A DNA stretch of 44,365 nt from VFBF01 sp034440275 (GTDB taxonomy: Bacteria; Pseudomonadota; Alphaproteobacteria; Caulobacterales; Aquidulcibacteraceae), in assembly GCA_034440275.1 (NCBI GenBank), contig JAWXBS010000064.1, positions 1 through 44,365 on the forward strand. Direction: 5' to 3'. Below are positions 16,632 to 25,642 of the stretch, one piece after another; within the stretch, counting starts at the first letter, position 1, and each line of letters opens with the position of its first letter. The translations under genes and the position numbers were made by a program. The notes below the pieces were generated by a model. That model saw only the letters and a program-made list of their open reading frames with translations, made no database searches and was not told the DNA's origin.

Positions 16632-16701
16632 AACGTCCGCGCTGACAATCCGCCGACGGGGGTGCTACACCGCTCCCCCACCCGCAGCGGAGAAGCCCCT
16701 C

Positions 16702-18810
16702 ATGCCCGCCGAACGCGCGCGCAAGCTCGCCGCGATCGTCTCGATCGACATCGCCGGATTCTCGGCGATGTCGGAGCGCGACTCCACGGCCGCCGCCGCG
16801 ATCGTGCGCGAAACGGCGGAGGTGATCGACCACACGGTGCGCTATTATCGCGGGCGCGTGTTCAACACCGCCGGCGACGGCTTCATGGCCGAGTTCACCA
16901 CCGCGCGCGATGCGATGGCCTGCGCCATCCTCATTCTGCGTCGCCTGCGCGAGACGACGGCGGTGCGCATCGGCGCCCACCTCGGCGAAGTCACCGTGCT
17001 CGACAACGACGATCTGCTCGGTCACGGCGTGAACGTCGCCGCGCGGTTGCGCGCGCTCGCCATGCCGCGCGGTCTTGTGGCGTCGGATGCGATGGTGTCG
17101 CCGCTGTCGGCGCGACTGAAGCGTCTCTTCGTCGGCAAGGGACCGATCCTGCTGGAAAAGATGAATGCGAGCGTGCCGGTCTATGCGCTCTCGGGAAATC
17201 TGGGGCCTGTGGGGCGTTTGCGCCTGATGGTGCGCAGACCCTGGCGCGCGGCGATGGCGGCGGGCGCGCTGGCGGTCGTGGCGCTCGGCGGCTGGGCGAT
17301 CGCATCGCGTGAACCGTCCGATCCGCTGATCGCTGTGATGGCGTTCGATGCGCCAGACGGCGAGAAGGCCGAACGCATCGCCATCGGTCTCGCCGACGAG
17401 ATCATCATGGACCTCGCGCAGACGCCCGACGTGCGCGTCGCAGCGCGGGCGTCGAGCTTCGGCGTTTCCGCCGACAGCGACTCCGAAGCCGCGCGCAAGC
17501 TCGGCGCGCGCTATATTGTCGACGGCGTCGTGCGCATGGACGGCGACAAGCTCCGCGTGGACGCCCACCTCGTCGACACACGCCGTCGCAACGTGGTGTG
17601 GGCCAAGCGCTTCGAACGCGATGCAGCCTCGGCTTTTGCACTTCAGGAAGAAATCGCCGGCGAGGTCGTGACCGGCGCGACCGGCCGCATGCGCCAGACG
17701 AGCGCACAGGCGACGGCGCAAGTCGCGCCTGATGTGTTCGATCTCTATCTGCAGGGCCGCGCCGCACGCCTTACCCGTGGGGCCGAGGAGGTCGAAGCGG
17801 CCATCGGACTCCTGCAGCAGGCCGTGGCGCGGGCGCCCGACTTCGCCAAAGCATGGTCCGAACTCGCGGGTGCGCAACTCATCCGCGCCGACCAGGTACG
17901 TCTCGACGAGACGCCCGACCACCGCGCCGCCGTCGGCCTCGCCCGCGCGGCGCGCGCATCTGCCGAGCGCGCGCTCGAACTCGAACCACGCGACGCGTAT
18001 GCGCTGGCCGTGCTGGCCGGCCTGCAGACTCCGGGAGACTGGCGGGCGCAGCGGCGCCTCATGGACCGCGCCGTGGAGATCGCGCCGGGCGACGCGGTCG
18101 TCCTGCGGGCGCGGGCGCGGGTCCTGTCCGACATGGGGTATCTCGAACGCGCGCGCGCTGATCTCGAGCGCGCCCGCACGCTCGACCCTCTCGATCCCCA
18201 GATACTCTTGATCTGGACGATGGAGGCGCAAGGCGACTCCGGTCGCGCCCGCGGCCTGCTTGCGCGCGCGAGCGAGATCGCGCCGAACACGAGCTGGAAC
18301 ACCCGGCTGCTCTTCAACATCTTCGACCGCCGCTACGGGGATGCACTTGCGCTGCTTGCGCCGTCCGCGCGCCCCGCTTCGGTAGGCGCCGCCGCCGTCG
18401 AGCGCTTTACGGCGCTGATCAATGCGATGCGCGGCCGCAGTGCAGGCGAAGACCCCGTCGGACTTTGGCGGCAGCTCGCGAAGGAAAGTCCCGCGCGCGC
18501 GGAGGACGCCATCTTCGCGCTGGCGCTCATGGGTCGCAACGAAAACGCTTTCGAGGTGGCCAGAGAAGCGCGAAAATTCACGCCTGTGGGCAGGGGCGCG
18601 ACGCTCTCCCCCGACACCGTCTATGAAGGCCCTGTCGCGCTCTTCCGCGCCGATCTCGCCGCCGCGCCCGCGCTAGCGCCGCTGCGCCGCGACCGTCGCT
18701 ATCTCGACCTGATGAAAACCAGCGGCCTTTACACGGCGTGGCGCGACAGCGGCGAATGGCCAGACTTCTGCGCCGACGCCGCGCTGACGTATCGCTGCGA
18801 CGCGCCGTAG
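16702..18810 (+). CDS. Class III adenylate/guanylate cyclase with TolB-like and TPR region
   Basis: The 702-residue product has an N-terminal cyclase domain: metal Asp16 in SIDIAGFS and Asp59 in AGDGF, with the transition-state pair Asn111/Arg115 in NVAARL. A membrane helix follows near residues 187-207. Next comes a periplasmic TolB-like segment with YIVDGVVRMDGDKLRVDAHLVD and WAKRFERD. TPR-like helical repeats run from about residue 350 to 600. This architecture is common in rhizobia and relatives, where the outer part likely senses and the inner part makes cyclic nucleotide. It sits between the two parts of the lipid A block. ATP versus GTP preference cannot be fixed by eye. No CRP-type receptor is nearby. 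Confidence 0.85.
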   Translation: MPAERARKLAAIVSIDIAGFSAMSERDSTAAAAIVRETAEVIDHTVRYYRGRVFNTAGDGFMAEFTTARDAMACAILILRRLRETTAVRIGAHLGEVTVLDNDDLLGHGVNVAARLRALAMPRGLVASDAMVSPLSARLKRLFVGKGPILLEKMNASVPVYALSGNLGPVGRLRLMVRRPWRAAMAAGALAVVALGGWAIASREPSDPLIAVMAFDAPDGEKAERIAIGLADEIIMDLAQTPDVRVAARASSFGVSADSDSEAARKLGARYIVDGVVRMDGDKLRVDAHLVDTRRRNVVWAKRFERDAASAFALQEEIAGEVVTGATGRMRQTSAQATAQVAPDVFDLYLQGRAARLTRGAEEVEAAIGLLQQAVARAPDFAKAWSELAGAQLIRADQVRLDETPDHRAAVGLARAARASAERALELEPRDAYALAVLAGLQTPGDWRAQRRLMDRAVEIAPGDAVVLRARARVLSDMGYLERARADLERARTLDPLDPQILLIWTMEAQGDSGRARGLLARASEIAPNTSWNTRLLFNIFDRRYGDALALLAPSARPASVGAAAVERFTALINAMRGRSAGEDPVGLWRQLAKESPARAEDAIFALALMGRNENAFEVAREARKFTPVGRGATLSPDTVYEGPVALFRADLAAAPALAPLRRDRRYLDLMKTSGLYTAWRDSGEWPDFCADAALTYRCDAP

Positions 18811-18814
18811 CACG

Positions 18815-19501
18815 TCACTCGCGACGCAGGATCTTGTCGACGAGAATATTGGCCCACCATGAGCCGAGGAATTTCTCGCGCTGGGTCTTGTAGTCGTACT
18901 TCTCCCGCACCCATTGCTCGAACGTGATGGGCTCCTTTGCGTTGTCCGCGAGATAGGCGTCGAAGAAGAAATCGATCATGCCCGTCTTGCCTTGCCGCAC
19001 GTGCAGGTACTTCAGCGAAAGCTGCTCCAACGCTTCCGCGATCGGCATGCCGAGGCGGAAATGCTTGTAGAGCACCGCCATGAGCCCCGCCCGGTCCGCG
19101 CCGGATTTGCAGTGCATCAGCGTCGGATACGCGATCGTCTCGAATATCTCTTTCGCGCGGAAGATCTGCTCCACCGTCGGCACGTCGCGCGAGCGCACAG
19201 GGAAATCGACCAGAGCGATGCCGTGCTTGAGGCAGGCCTCACGTTCGAGGTGGTACTGGCCGCTGTCGTTGACGCCGCGCAGGTTGACGATGGTCTTGAA
19301 GCCCATCGCCGCGTAGCGCTCGACGTGTTCAGGAGACGGCTGATTGGCGCGCGCCATTTCCGGCGAAATCCAGTGGAAGTTCTGGAACATCACCCGCAGG
19401 AAGCCGTGATCCACCCACATGAGATCATGGCGCGCACGCTTGCGCCCCTCAGGCGAGCCGAGATCGAAGCGGCTGTCAGGAAACTGGGGGACGCTGGCCA
19501 A
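18815..19501 (-). CDS. Dual-specificity/tyrosine phosphatase-like protein
   Basis: The product (228 residues from the chosen start) has the CX5R phosphatase loop HCKSGADRAG with Cys131 and Arg137, and a likely general-acid Asp near 106 in RSRDVP. Earlier blocks, GFKTIVNLRG and QPSPEHVERY, match bacterial cysteine phosphatases of the DSP/PTP type. The start is uncertain. TTG 19501 gives a normal-length N terminus, GTG/ATG 19624/19621 would extend it almost to the divergent acyltransferase start, and ATG 19420 would trim a conserved part. It converges on the cyclase gene with 4 bases between stops. The substrate may be a protein, lipid or nucleotide phosphate. Confidence 0.8.
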   Translation of the reverse strand: MASVPQFPDSRFDLGSPEGRKRARHDLMWVDHGFLRVMFQNFHWISPEMARANQPSPEHVERYAAMGFKTIVNLRGVNDSGQYHLEREACLKHGIALVDFPVRSRDVPTVEQIFRAKEIFETIAYPTLMHCKSGADRAGLMAVLYKHFRLGMPIAEALEQLSLKYLHVRQGKTGMIDFFFDAYLADNAKEPITFEQWVREKYDYKTQREKFLGSWWANILVDKILRRE

Positions 19502-19630
19502 GGGATTCAGACTGTCATTGTCGGGGGAATGAGGCGCGCCCACGGCTGGCGCCCGGTCGCTGCGCCCGCATATAAGGGCCTTCGCGTCCCGACAACAGGG
19601 CGGCGCATCCCCGAAGCCCATCACCCCTTC

Positions 19631-20380
19631 ATGAGCAGCCTGACCAAGTCATCCTTCATCCACAGGACCGTGGGCCGCATCGTCGGGGCCTACATGCTGT
19701 TTTGCGGCTGGACGACGCGGTGGACGCGGGTGAACGAAGCCGGCGCGCGCAGGGTGTGGACCGACGGCAAACCGCTGATCGTGTGCTACTGGCACGGGCG
19801 CATCATGCAGTCGCATGTGGGATGGCGACAAAGCGAAGGCGCGCCGCGCACGCTGATGCTGATCTCGCAGTCGAAGGAAGGCGAGGCCATCGCGCAGGCG
19901 TGCATGATGGTCGGCCTCGATGTGGTGCGCGGCTCGACGGACAAGGCGCACAAGCGCAAGGGCGGCGCCGAAGCGCTGCGCACGATGGTCAAGACGTTGC
20001 GCGCCGGCGGCAGCGTCGCCATCACCCCGGACGGTCCCAAGGGACCGCGCATGCGCGTGCAGCCCGGCGTGATCCAGTTGGCGCGCCTTTCCGGGGCGTC
20101 GCTGATCTGCCTCGGCTGGTCGACGCGCGCGCGCAAGGTGTTCGACTCCTGGGACAACTTCATCCTGCCGCTCCCGTTCGGACGCGGTGCATATGTGTGG
20201 AGCGATCTGCTGGCCGTGCCGCGCGACGCCGATGATGCAGCGATGGAAGTCGCGCGCCTCGCACTCGAAAACGAACTCACCCGCGTGGCGCACGAGGCCG
20301 ATCGTCTCGCAGGCGCGCCACTCATCGAACCAGCCGATCCTGTCGTCGACGACGATCTCGTGAGCGCGCCGGCGGCATGA
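19631..20380 (+). CDS. DUF374 family lysophospholipid acyltransferase
   Basis: The 249-residue product matches the DUF374 acyltransferases found beside waaA and lpxK. Conserved parts are PLIVCYWHGRIM with the catalytic-type His, SQSKEGEAIA, VRGSTDKAHKRKGGAEALR and ITPDGPKGPR. A hydrophobic N-terminal segment (VGAYMLFCGW) suggests membrane attachment. ATG 19631 gives the usual N terminus, but no ribosome site is visible before it, so a leaderless or weakly initiated message is possible. Its stop overlaps the waaA start as ATGA. It probably transfers an acyl group in outer-membrane lipid synthesis; the precise acceptor is not known. Confidence 0.88.
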   Translation: MSSLTKSSFIHRTVGRIVGAYMLFCGWTTRWTRVNEAGARRVWTDGKPLIVCYWHGRIMQSHVGWRQSEGAPRTLMLISQSKEGEAIAQACMMVGLDVVRGSTDKAHKRKGGAEALRTMVKTLRAGGSVAITPDGPKGPRMRVQPGVIQLARLSGASLICLGWSTRARKVFDSWDNFILPLPFGRGAYVWSDLLAVPRDADDAAMEVARLALENELTRVAHEADRLAGAPLIEPADPVVDDDLVSAPAA

Positions 20381-21654
20381 CCTTGCCTTTCTCCATGAAC
20401 CTCTATCGCGCGGTCACCGCGATCGCGGCGCCGCTGACGGGACCGCTGCTGCGTTGGCGCGCGCGCAACGGCAAGGAAGACAGCGCGCGTCTCGAGGAGC
20501 GCTTCGGTCGCACGAACGCGAAGCGCCCTGCAGGAACGCTCGTCTGGCTGCACGGCGCGAGCGTCGGCGAGACGCGGGTGCTGATGCAGGTGCATGCGGC
20601 GCTCGCGGCACGGCGGCCGGATCTCTCGTTTCTTTTCACCTCGGGCACGCGCACGTCCGCAGGCCTCTTCGCGAAACCGCTGACGCGCGCGATCCACCAG
20701 TATGTGCCGCTCGATCGCGTCGTCGTCGCGCAACGCTTCCTCGCGCACTGGAGCCCCGACATCGCCGTGTTCGCCGAAAGCGACATCTGGCCTAACCTCA
20801 TCGAGGAAACCGCGCGCAGCGGCGCGAAGCTCGCCCTCGTCAACGCGCGCATCAGCCCGCGCAGCCTCGCCTCGTGGACGCGCACGCCGCAAACCGCGCG
20901 CCACTTGCTCGACCGCTTTTCCGTGATCCTCGCCGCCGACCCGCGCACCGCCGCCGGAGTCAGCCGGCTGACCGGCCGCGTCGTTGAGTCGCCCGGCAAT
21001 CTCAAGCTCGCCGCGCCGCCGCCGGCCTATGATCCCGCTTCGCTTGCCGCCGCGCGCGCCGACATCGGCAATCGCCCCGTGTGGCTCGCCGCCAGCACAC
21101 ATTTGGGCGAAGACGAAATCGTGCTCGCCGCGCACGAACAGATCCGCGCCGCTTTTCCCGAAGCTCTGCTCATCATCGCGCCACGCCATCCCGAGCGCGG
21201 CGAGGCGATTGCGAAGCTCGCGGGAAACGCGCCGCGCCGTTCGACCAGCGACAGGATCGGCGACGCGCCCGTCTTCATCGCCGACACCATCGGCGAGCTT
21301 GGCCTCTTCTACGCGCTTTCGCCGGTATCGCTCGTGGCGGGTAGCCTGCTGCCGGAACTGAAGGGCCACAATCCCGTCGAGCCCGCCAAGCTCGACAGCG
21401 CCATCCTCACCGGCCCTTATGTCGAGAGTTTCGCCGACACCTTCGCCGATCTCCTCGCCGCGCGCGGCGCGGTGCAGGTCACCGACGCCGACGCCATCGC
21501 GCAGATGGTGCTGCACCTGTGGCGCCACGAGCCCGAGCGTCACGCCTTGCTCGCCGCCGCCACGGACGTGACCTCGCGCGGCGGCGCATCGCTCGAACGC
21601 ACCATTCACGCGCTGGAAGCGCTCTTGCCGGCGCCCGCCCATGCAGCCGCCTAG
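20377..21654 (+). CDS. waaA: 3-deoxy-D-manno-octulosonic acid (Kdo) transferase
   Basis: The 425-residue product is a GT30 glycosyltransferase that adds Kdo to lipid IVA at the inner membrane. Seen are an N-terminal membrane anchor, RLEERFG with the conserved acid, LHGASVGETR, the FTSGTRTSAGL block, PDIAVFAESDIWPNLI, NARISPRS and the nucleotide-sugar part ending AGSLLPELKGHNPVEPAKL. Length is normal for the family. It overlaps the DUF374 gene by 4 bases and lpxK by 14, so all three are read together. One gene with no second kdt gene nearby cannot show whether it adds one or two Kdo residues. Confidence 0.95.
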   Translation: MTLPFSMNLYRAVTAIAAPLTGPLLRWRARNGKEDSARLEERFGRTNAKRPAGTLVWLHGASVGETRVLMQVHAALAARRPDLSFLFTSGTRTSAGLFAKPLTRAIHQYVPLDRVVVAQRFLAHWSPDIAVFAESDIWPNLIEETARSGAKLALVNARISPRSLASWTRTPQTARHLLDRFSVILAADPRTAAGVSRLTGRVVESPGNLKLAAPPPAYDPASLAAARADIGNRPVWLAASTHLGEDEIVLAAHEQIRAAFPEALLIIAPRHPERGEAIAKLAGNAPRRSTSDRIGDAPVFIADTIGELGLFYALSPVSLVAGSLLPELKGHNPVEPAKLDSAILTGPYVESFADTFADLLAARGAVQVTDADAIAQMVLHLWRHEPERHALLAAATDVTSRGGASLERTIHALEALLPAPAHAAA

Positions 21655-22660
21655 ATTCTGGTACGGCGCGGAGGGCCGCGAAAGCGCGCCTGTCTTGCAG
21701 ATGCTGGCGCAGCCGCTGTCGTGGATCTACGGCGCAGTGACGGCGACGAAAATTCGCAACACAACGCCGGAATATGTTGCCGCGACCGTGATCTGCGTCG
21801 GCAATCTCCCTGTCGGCGGCACAGGAAAAACGCCGGTGGTCCGTGCGATCCGCGCGGCGCTCGCAACTGACGGCATTGCGGCTGCAACACTCTCGCGCGG
21901 CCACGGCGGACGCCTCGCAGGACCGCTCAAGGTCGACGCCGCACAGCACACCGCCGCCGATGTGGGCGACGAACCGCTGCTGCACGCGCGCGACGGCGCC
22001 GCCTGGATCGCGCGCGATCGCCTCGCGGGCGCGCGCGCGATGGTCGGTCACGGGGTGAAGGCGATCGTCATGGACGACGGTTTCCAGAACCCGGCGCTGG
22101 CGAAGGATATCTCTTTGCTCGTGTTCGATGCGTCGGCTGGCGCGGGGAACGGGCGCGTGGTCCCGGCCGGGCCGCTGCGCGAACCGCTGGCGGCAGGGTT
22201 CGCACGCGCCGACGCGGTGATCCTCATGCAGTCCGGCGCAGAAGCGCCGCATGACGAAGACACGCCGCTCGCCCGCGCGCTTTCGACGTTTCGCGGCCCC
22301 GTGCTGCACGCGACGCTCGCGCCGGCTGGAGAGGCGCCTTCAGGCCCACTGGTGGCGTTTGCGGGCATCGGGCGACCGCAGAAGTTCTACGACACGCTCA
22401 CCGGCCTCGGCGCCACGCTTGCGGACGCCATCTCCTTCGCCGATCACCATCCCTACACCGAGGCCGATCTCCGCCGCCTGCGCGCGCACGCGAGCGCCCA
22501 CGGCGCGCGCCTCATCACCACGGAAAAGGATTTCGTCCGCCTGCCCGCCGCCGCCCGCGCCGATATCGCGACGCTGCCCGTCACCGCCCGCTTCGCCGAT
22601 CCCGCCGCGCTTGTCGCCCTGCTCAAGCACGCCGTCGCGAAAGCGGCCGAACGCGCCTAA
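21641..22660 (+). CDS. lpxK: Tetraacyldisaccharide 4'-kinase
   Basis: The 339-residue product is LpxK, which phosphorylates the 4' position of the lipid A precursor. The P-loop VGGTGKTP lies at residues 58-65, after VICVGNLP; later marks are SRGHGG, DVGDEPLL, MDDGFQNP and the C-terminal FADHHPYTEADL followed by TTEKDFVRLP. The N-terminal helix (MLAQPLSWIYG) is the expected membrane contact. It begins inside the end of waaA. All key parts look intact. Confidence 0.95.
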   Translation: MQPPRFWYGAEGRESAPVLQMLAQPLSWIYGAVTATKIRNTTPEYVAATVICVGNLPVGGTGKTPVVRAIRAALATDGIAAATLSRGHGGRLAGPLKVDAAQHTAADVGDEPLLHARDGAAWIARDRLAGARAMVGHGVKAIVMDDGFQNPALAKDISLLVFDASAGAGNGRVVPAGPLREPLAAGFARADAVILMQSGAEAPHDEDTPLARALSTFRGPVLHATLAPAGEAPSGPLVAFAGIGRPQKFYDTLTGLGATLADAISFADHHPYTEADLRRLRAHASAHGARLITTEKDFVRLPAAARADIATLPVTARFADPAALVALLKHAVAKAAERA

Positions 22661-22669
22661 GTGTAACCC

Positions 22670-23584
22670 ATGGCCGCGCCGACCGACGTCACCCTCATCC
22701 ACCGCCTCGAGGACTTCGGGTTCGCGGCCTACATGCGCCATTTCGGACGCATGCCGATCGACAAGGCGTCCGCGGCGGGCGCCGACTGGCTGGTGCGACT
22801 GGGGCCGCTGACGACCGCGCACCGCACGGCGCTGCGCAATCTGCGCCTGGCGTTTCCCAATGAAAGCGAAGCGTGGCGCGCCGATGTGGCGAAGGCGATG
22901 TGGGCCGGCATCGGCCGCACGGTCGCGGAGATGCCGCATCTGCCGGAGATCGACGCCTATCGCCCCGACAGCCGCATCACCGTGGAAAATGCCGAACGTC
23001 TCGACGCCATCCGCGAGAGCGGCAAGGGCGCGGTGTTCATCTCCGGGCATTTCGCCAACTGGGAGCTGATGCCCATCGCCATCGCGCAGCGGCCCACGCC
23101 CTGCCAGATGACCTACCGTCCCGCGAACAATCCGCTGATCGATGCGCGCATCATGGCCATCCGCGCGAACTACGGCGCGAAGCTGCAGTCGGCGAAAGGC
23201 GTCGAAGGCGGCGTGGGGCTCATCCGCGCGCTGAAGAAGGGCTGGTCCATCGCGCTGATGAACGACCAGAAATACAACGAGGGAATCCGCGCGCCGTTCT
23301 TCGGCTATGACTGCATGACCGCCGACGGGCCGACGCGCCTCGCGCGCCGCTTCAACGCGCTGCTGCAACCGATGAGCGTGAAACGCGACGGCGCGCGCTT
23401 CCACGCCGTCGTCCACGAACCCCTCCCCATCGACGCCGATCAACCCGACGAGATCGCGCTGCCCGCCAGCATCCGCCGCATCAACGCCTTCATGGAAGCG
23501 CGCATCCGCGAAGCACCGGAGCAATGGTTCTGGGTGCACAACCGTTGGCCGAAAGAGGCGTGGGTGCAGGCGGGGGTGATGTAA
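22670..23584 (+). CDS. Lipid A biosynthesis lauroyl acyltransferase (LpxL/HtrB family)
   Basis: The 304-residue product matches the LpxL/HtrB late acyltransferases, which transfer a fatty acid to Kdo-lipid IVA. The HX4E site is SGHFANWE; other marks are NLRLAFPNES, VEGGVGLIRALKKG, NDQKYNEGI and the closing EAPEQWFWVHNRWP. ATG 22670 is 9 bases behind the lpxK stop. Acyl chain length cannot be told from sequence. It ends the lipid A run; the short gap that follows has only a weak GC hairpin. Confidence 0.9.
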   Translation: MAAPTDVTLIHRLEDFGFAAYMRHFGRMPIDKASAAGADWLVRLGPLTTAHRTALRNLRLAFPNESEAWRADVAKAMWAGIGRTVAEMPHLPEIDAYRPDSRITVENAERLDAIRESGKGAVFISGHFANWELMPIAIAQRPTPCQMTYRPANNPLIDARIMAIRANYGAKLQSAKGVEGGVGLIRALKKGWSIALMNDQKYNEGIRAPFFGYDCMTADGPTRLARRFNALLQPMSVKRDGARFHAVVHEPLPIDADQPDEIALPASIRRINAFMEARIREAPEQWFWVHNRWPKEAWVQAGVM

Positions 23585-23704
23585 TCCACCCTACCGGGGC
23601 GCAAGCGCCGCATCGCCTTTTGCCCCCGGATGGGCTATGCACCCAATGCGTTACCCCGGTCCCGACCGCCTGAACGCGCTCCCGACCTGAAAGAAACGCA
23701 TCCC

Positions 23705-25636
23705 ATGTCCCTTCCCGATTCCGTCCTTCCTGCGCTTGCGCAGGCGCTCGCCGCGCGTGGTTACGAGGCGCTGACGCCCGTCCAGGAGGCGGTGATCGCG
23801 TCTGAACTGCAGGGCGTCGATCTCATCGTTTCCGCGCAGACCGGCTCCGGCAAGACGGTGGCATTCGGGCTGGCCATGGCGGAGGCGCTGCTGCAGGGGC
23901 GCGGCACCTTCGAGCGTTCGCCCGCGCCGCTGGCGCTCGTGATCGCGCCGACGCGCGAACTCGCCCTGCAGGTGAAACGCGAACTGGAATGGCTGTTTGC
24001 GGTCGCAGGCGGGCGCGTTGTCTCATGCGTCGGCGGCATGGATGCCCGTGACGAACGCCGTGCGCTGGAAGCGGGCTGCCACATCGTCGTCGGCACGCCG
24101 GGGCGTCTCGTCGATCACATCCGGCGCGGCGCGCTGGTGATGCGCGATCTCAAGGCCGTCGTCCTCGACGAAGCCGACGAGATGCTCAACCTCGGCTTCC
24201 GCGAAGAACTCGAACACATCCTCGACGCCTCGCCCGCCGAACGTCGCACGCTGATGTTCTCCGCGACCATGCCGAAGGCGATGGAGGCGCTTGCCCGCAA
24301 GTACCAGCGCGACGCGCAACGCGTGAACACGGTGAGCAAGGAAAGCCAGCATATCGACATCGAGTACCGCGCCGTCGTCGCCGCGCGGCACGAGACCGAG
24401 AACGCGGTGTTCAACCTCCTGCGCTATCACGACGCGACGAACGCGCTCGTCTTCTGCGCCACCCGCGCCGCCGTCACGCGCCTGACCAGCCGTCTCACCA
24501 ATCGCGGCTACAATGTCGTGGCGCTCTCGGGCGAGCTCAGCCAGGCGGAACGCACGCACGCGCTGCAGGCGCTGCGCGATCACCGCGCGCAGGTGTGCGT
24601 GGCCACCGACGTCGCGGCACGCGGCATCGACCTGCCGGACCTCGAACTCGTCATCCACGCCGACCTGCCGAAGAACGTCGAAGGTCTCGTCCACCGCAGC
24701 GGCCGCACGGGTCGTGCGGGACGAAAAGGCGTGAGCGTTCTCATCGTGCCACATCCCGCGCGTCGTCAGGCCGAACGCCTGCTGCGCGACGCCAAGATCG
24801 AAGCGCGCTGGGGCGAACCGCCCTCGCCGGAAGACGTGAGAAAGCGCGACGACAAGCGCCTGCTCGCCGATCCGATCCTGAGCGAACCCGCGCTCGAAAC
24901 CGAAGAAGCCATCGTGAAGGCCGTGCTGGAAAAGCATGGCCCCGAGCAGATCGCGGCGGCCTTCGTGCGCCTCTATCGCAAGGGCAAAGCGGCGCCCGAG
25001 GAAATCGCACCCGCGCCGCCCGAAACCGCGCAACGCGCGGAACGCACCGAACGGAAGTCGCGCGACGACTTCGCCGACGGCGTCTGGGTGTCGCTGTCGG
25101 TGGGCCGCGCGCAGGCCGCCGAGCCGCGCTGGCTCATCCCGATGATCTGCCGCATCGCCAATCTCACCAAGGCCGACCTCGGCGCCATCCGCATCCACGA
25201 CCGCGAAACGCACGTCGAATTCACGCCGAATGGCGCGCGTGCGTTCTTCGACGCCATCGGCCCCGATGGCCTGGTGGAAAAGAACATCGTCGCCACCGCG
25301 CTCGACGGCGCGCCCGCAGCGCAATCACGCGCACCGTGCCGCGCGCCGCCGCCGCGTCGCGAAGAGTGGCGTCCCGAAGGCCGTCCCGAACCGCGTGCGG
25401 AGCGGAGGGAGCCACGGCCGGAGCCCAGAATGGAGCCCAGAACCGAACCCCGCGAAGAACGCGAACCGCGCCCGGAAAATCGCGCCGACCGGCGTGCGCG
25501 TGCGTTCGGCAAGCCCGCGCCTGCGGAGCCCATCCTCAAGGCCAAGCCCCGCAGCGCGCACAAGGCCAAGACCAAGACCTTCGACGGCAAAGGCCCGCCG
25601 AAACGTCGCCCCGCCGAAGGCAAGAAGCACAAATAG
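23705..25636 (+). CDS. DEAD-box RNA helicase with DbpA RNA-binding domain and Arg/Pro-rich tail
   Basis: The 643-residue product has the full DEAD-box core: Q motif GYEALTPVQ, AQTGSGKT (44-51), PTRELA, GTPGRL, DEAD, SAT, and helicase C with HRSGRTGRAGRKG. A DbpA-type RRM-like domain follows (about residues 450-530, GVWVSLSVGRAQ...PRWLIPMICRIANLTKADLGAIRI), which in DbpA binds 23S rRNA. The last 110 residues are low complexity, with repeated Arg-Pro-Glu units and then a Lys-rich end. ATG 23705 was chosen from the normal N terminus. Role in ribosome assembly is likely, and rsgA, its convergent neighbour 6 bases away, acts in the same process. Confidence 0.9.
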   Translation: MSLPDSVLPALAQALAARGYEALTPVQEAVIASELQGVDLIVSAQTGSGKTVAFGLAMAEALLQGRGTFERSPAPLALVIAPTRELALQVKRELEWLFAVAGGRVVSCVGGMDARDERRALEAGCHIVVGTPGRLVDHIRRGALVMRDLKAVVLDEADEMLNLGFREELEHILDASPAERRTLMFSATMPKAMEALARKYQRDAQRVNTVSKESQHIDIEYRAVVAARHETENAVFNLLRYHDATNALVFCATRAAVTRLTSRLTNRGYNVVALSGELSQAERTHALQALRDHRAQVCVATDVAARGIDLPDLELVIHADLPKNVEGLVHRSGRTGRAGRKGVSVLIVPHPARRQAERLLRDAKIEARWGEPPSPEDVRKRDDKRLLADPILSEPALETEEAIVKAVLEKHGPEQIAAAFVRLYRKGKAAPEEIAPAPPETAQRAERTERKSRDDFADGVWVSLSVGRAQAAEPRWLIPMICRIANLTKADLGAIRIHDRETHVEFTPNGARAFFDAIGPDGLVEKNIVATALDGAPAAQSRAPCRAPPPRREEWRPEGRPEPRAERREPRPEPRMEPRTEPREEREPRPENRADRRARAFGKPAPAEPILKAKPRSAHKAKTKTFDGKGPPKRRPAEGKKHK

Positions 25637-25642
25637 CGCGCG

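Noticed and set aside
23585..23640. GC hairpin GGCGCAAGCGCC followed by CTTTTG as a terminator after the lauroyl acyltransferase gene.
   Set aside because: The stem is only 4 bp with a usable loop and the T run is short and delayed.
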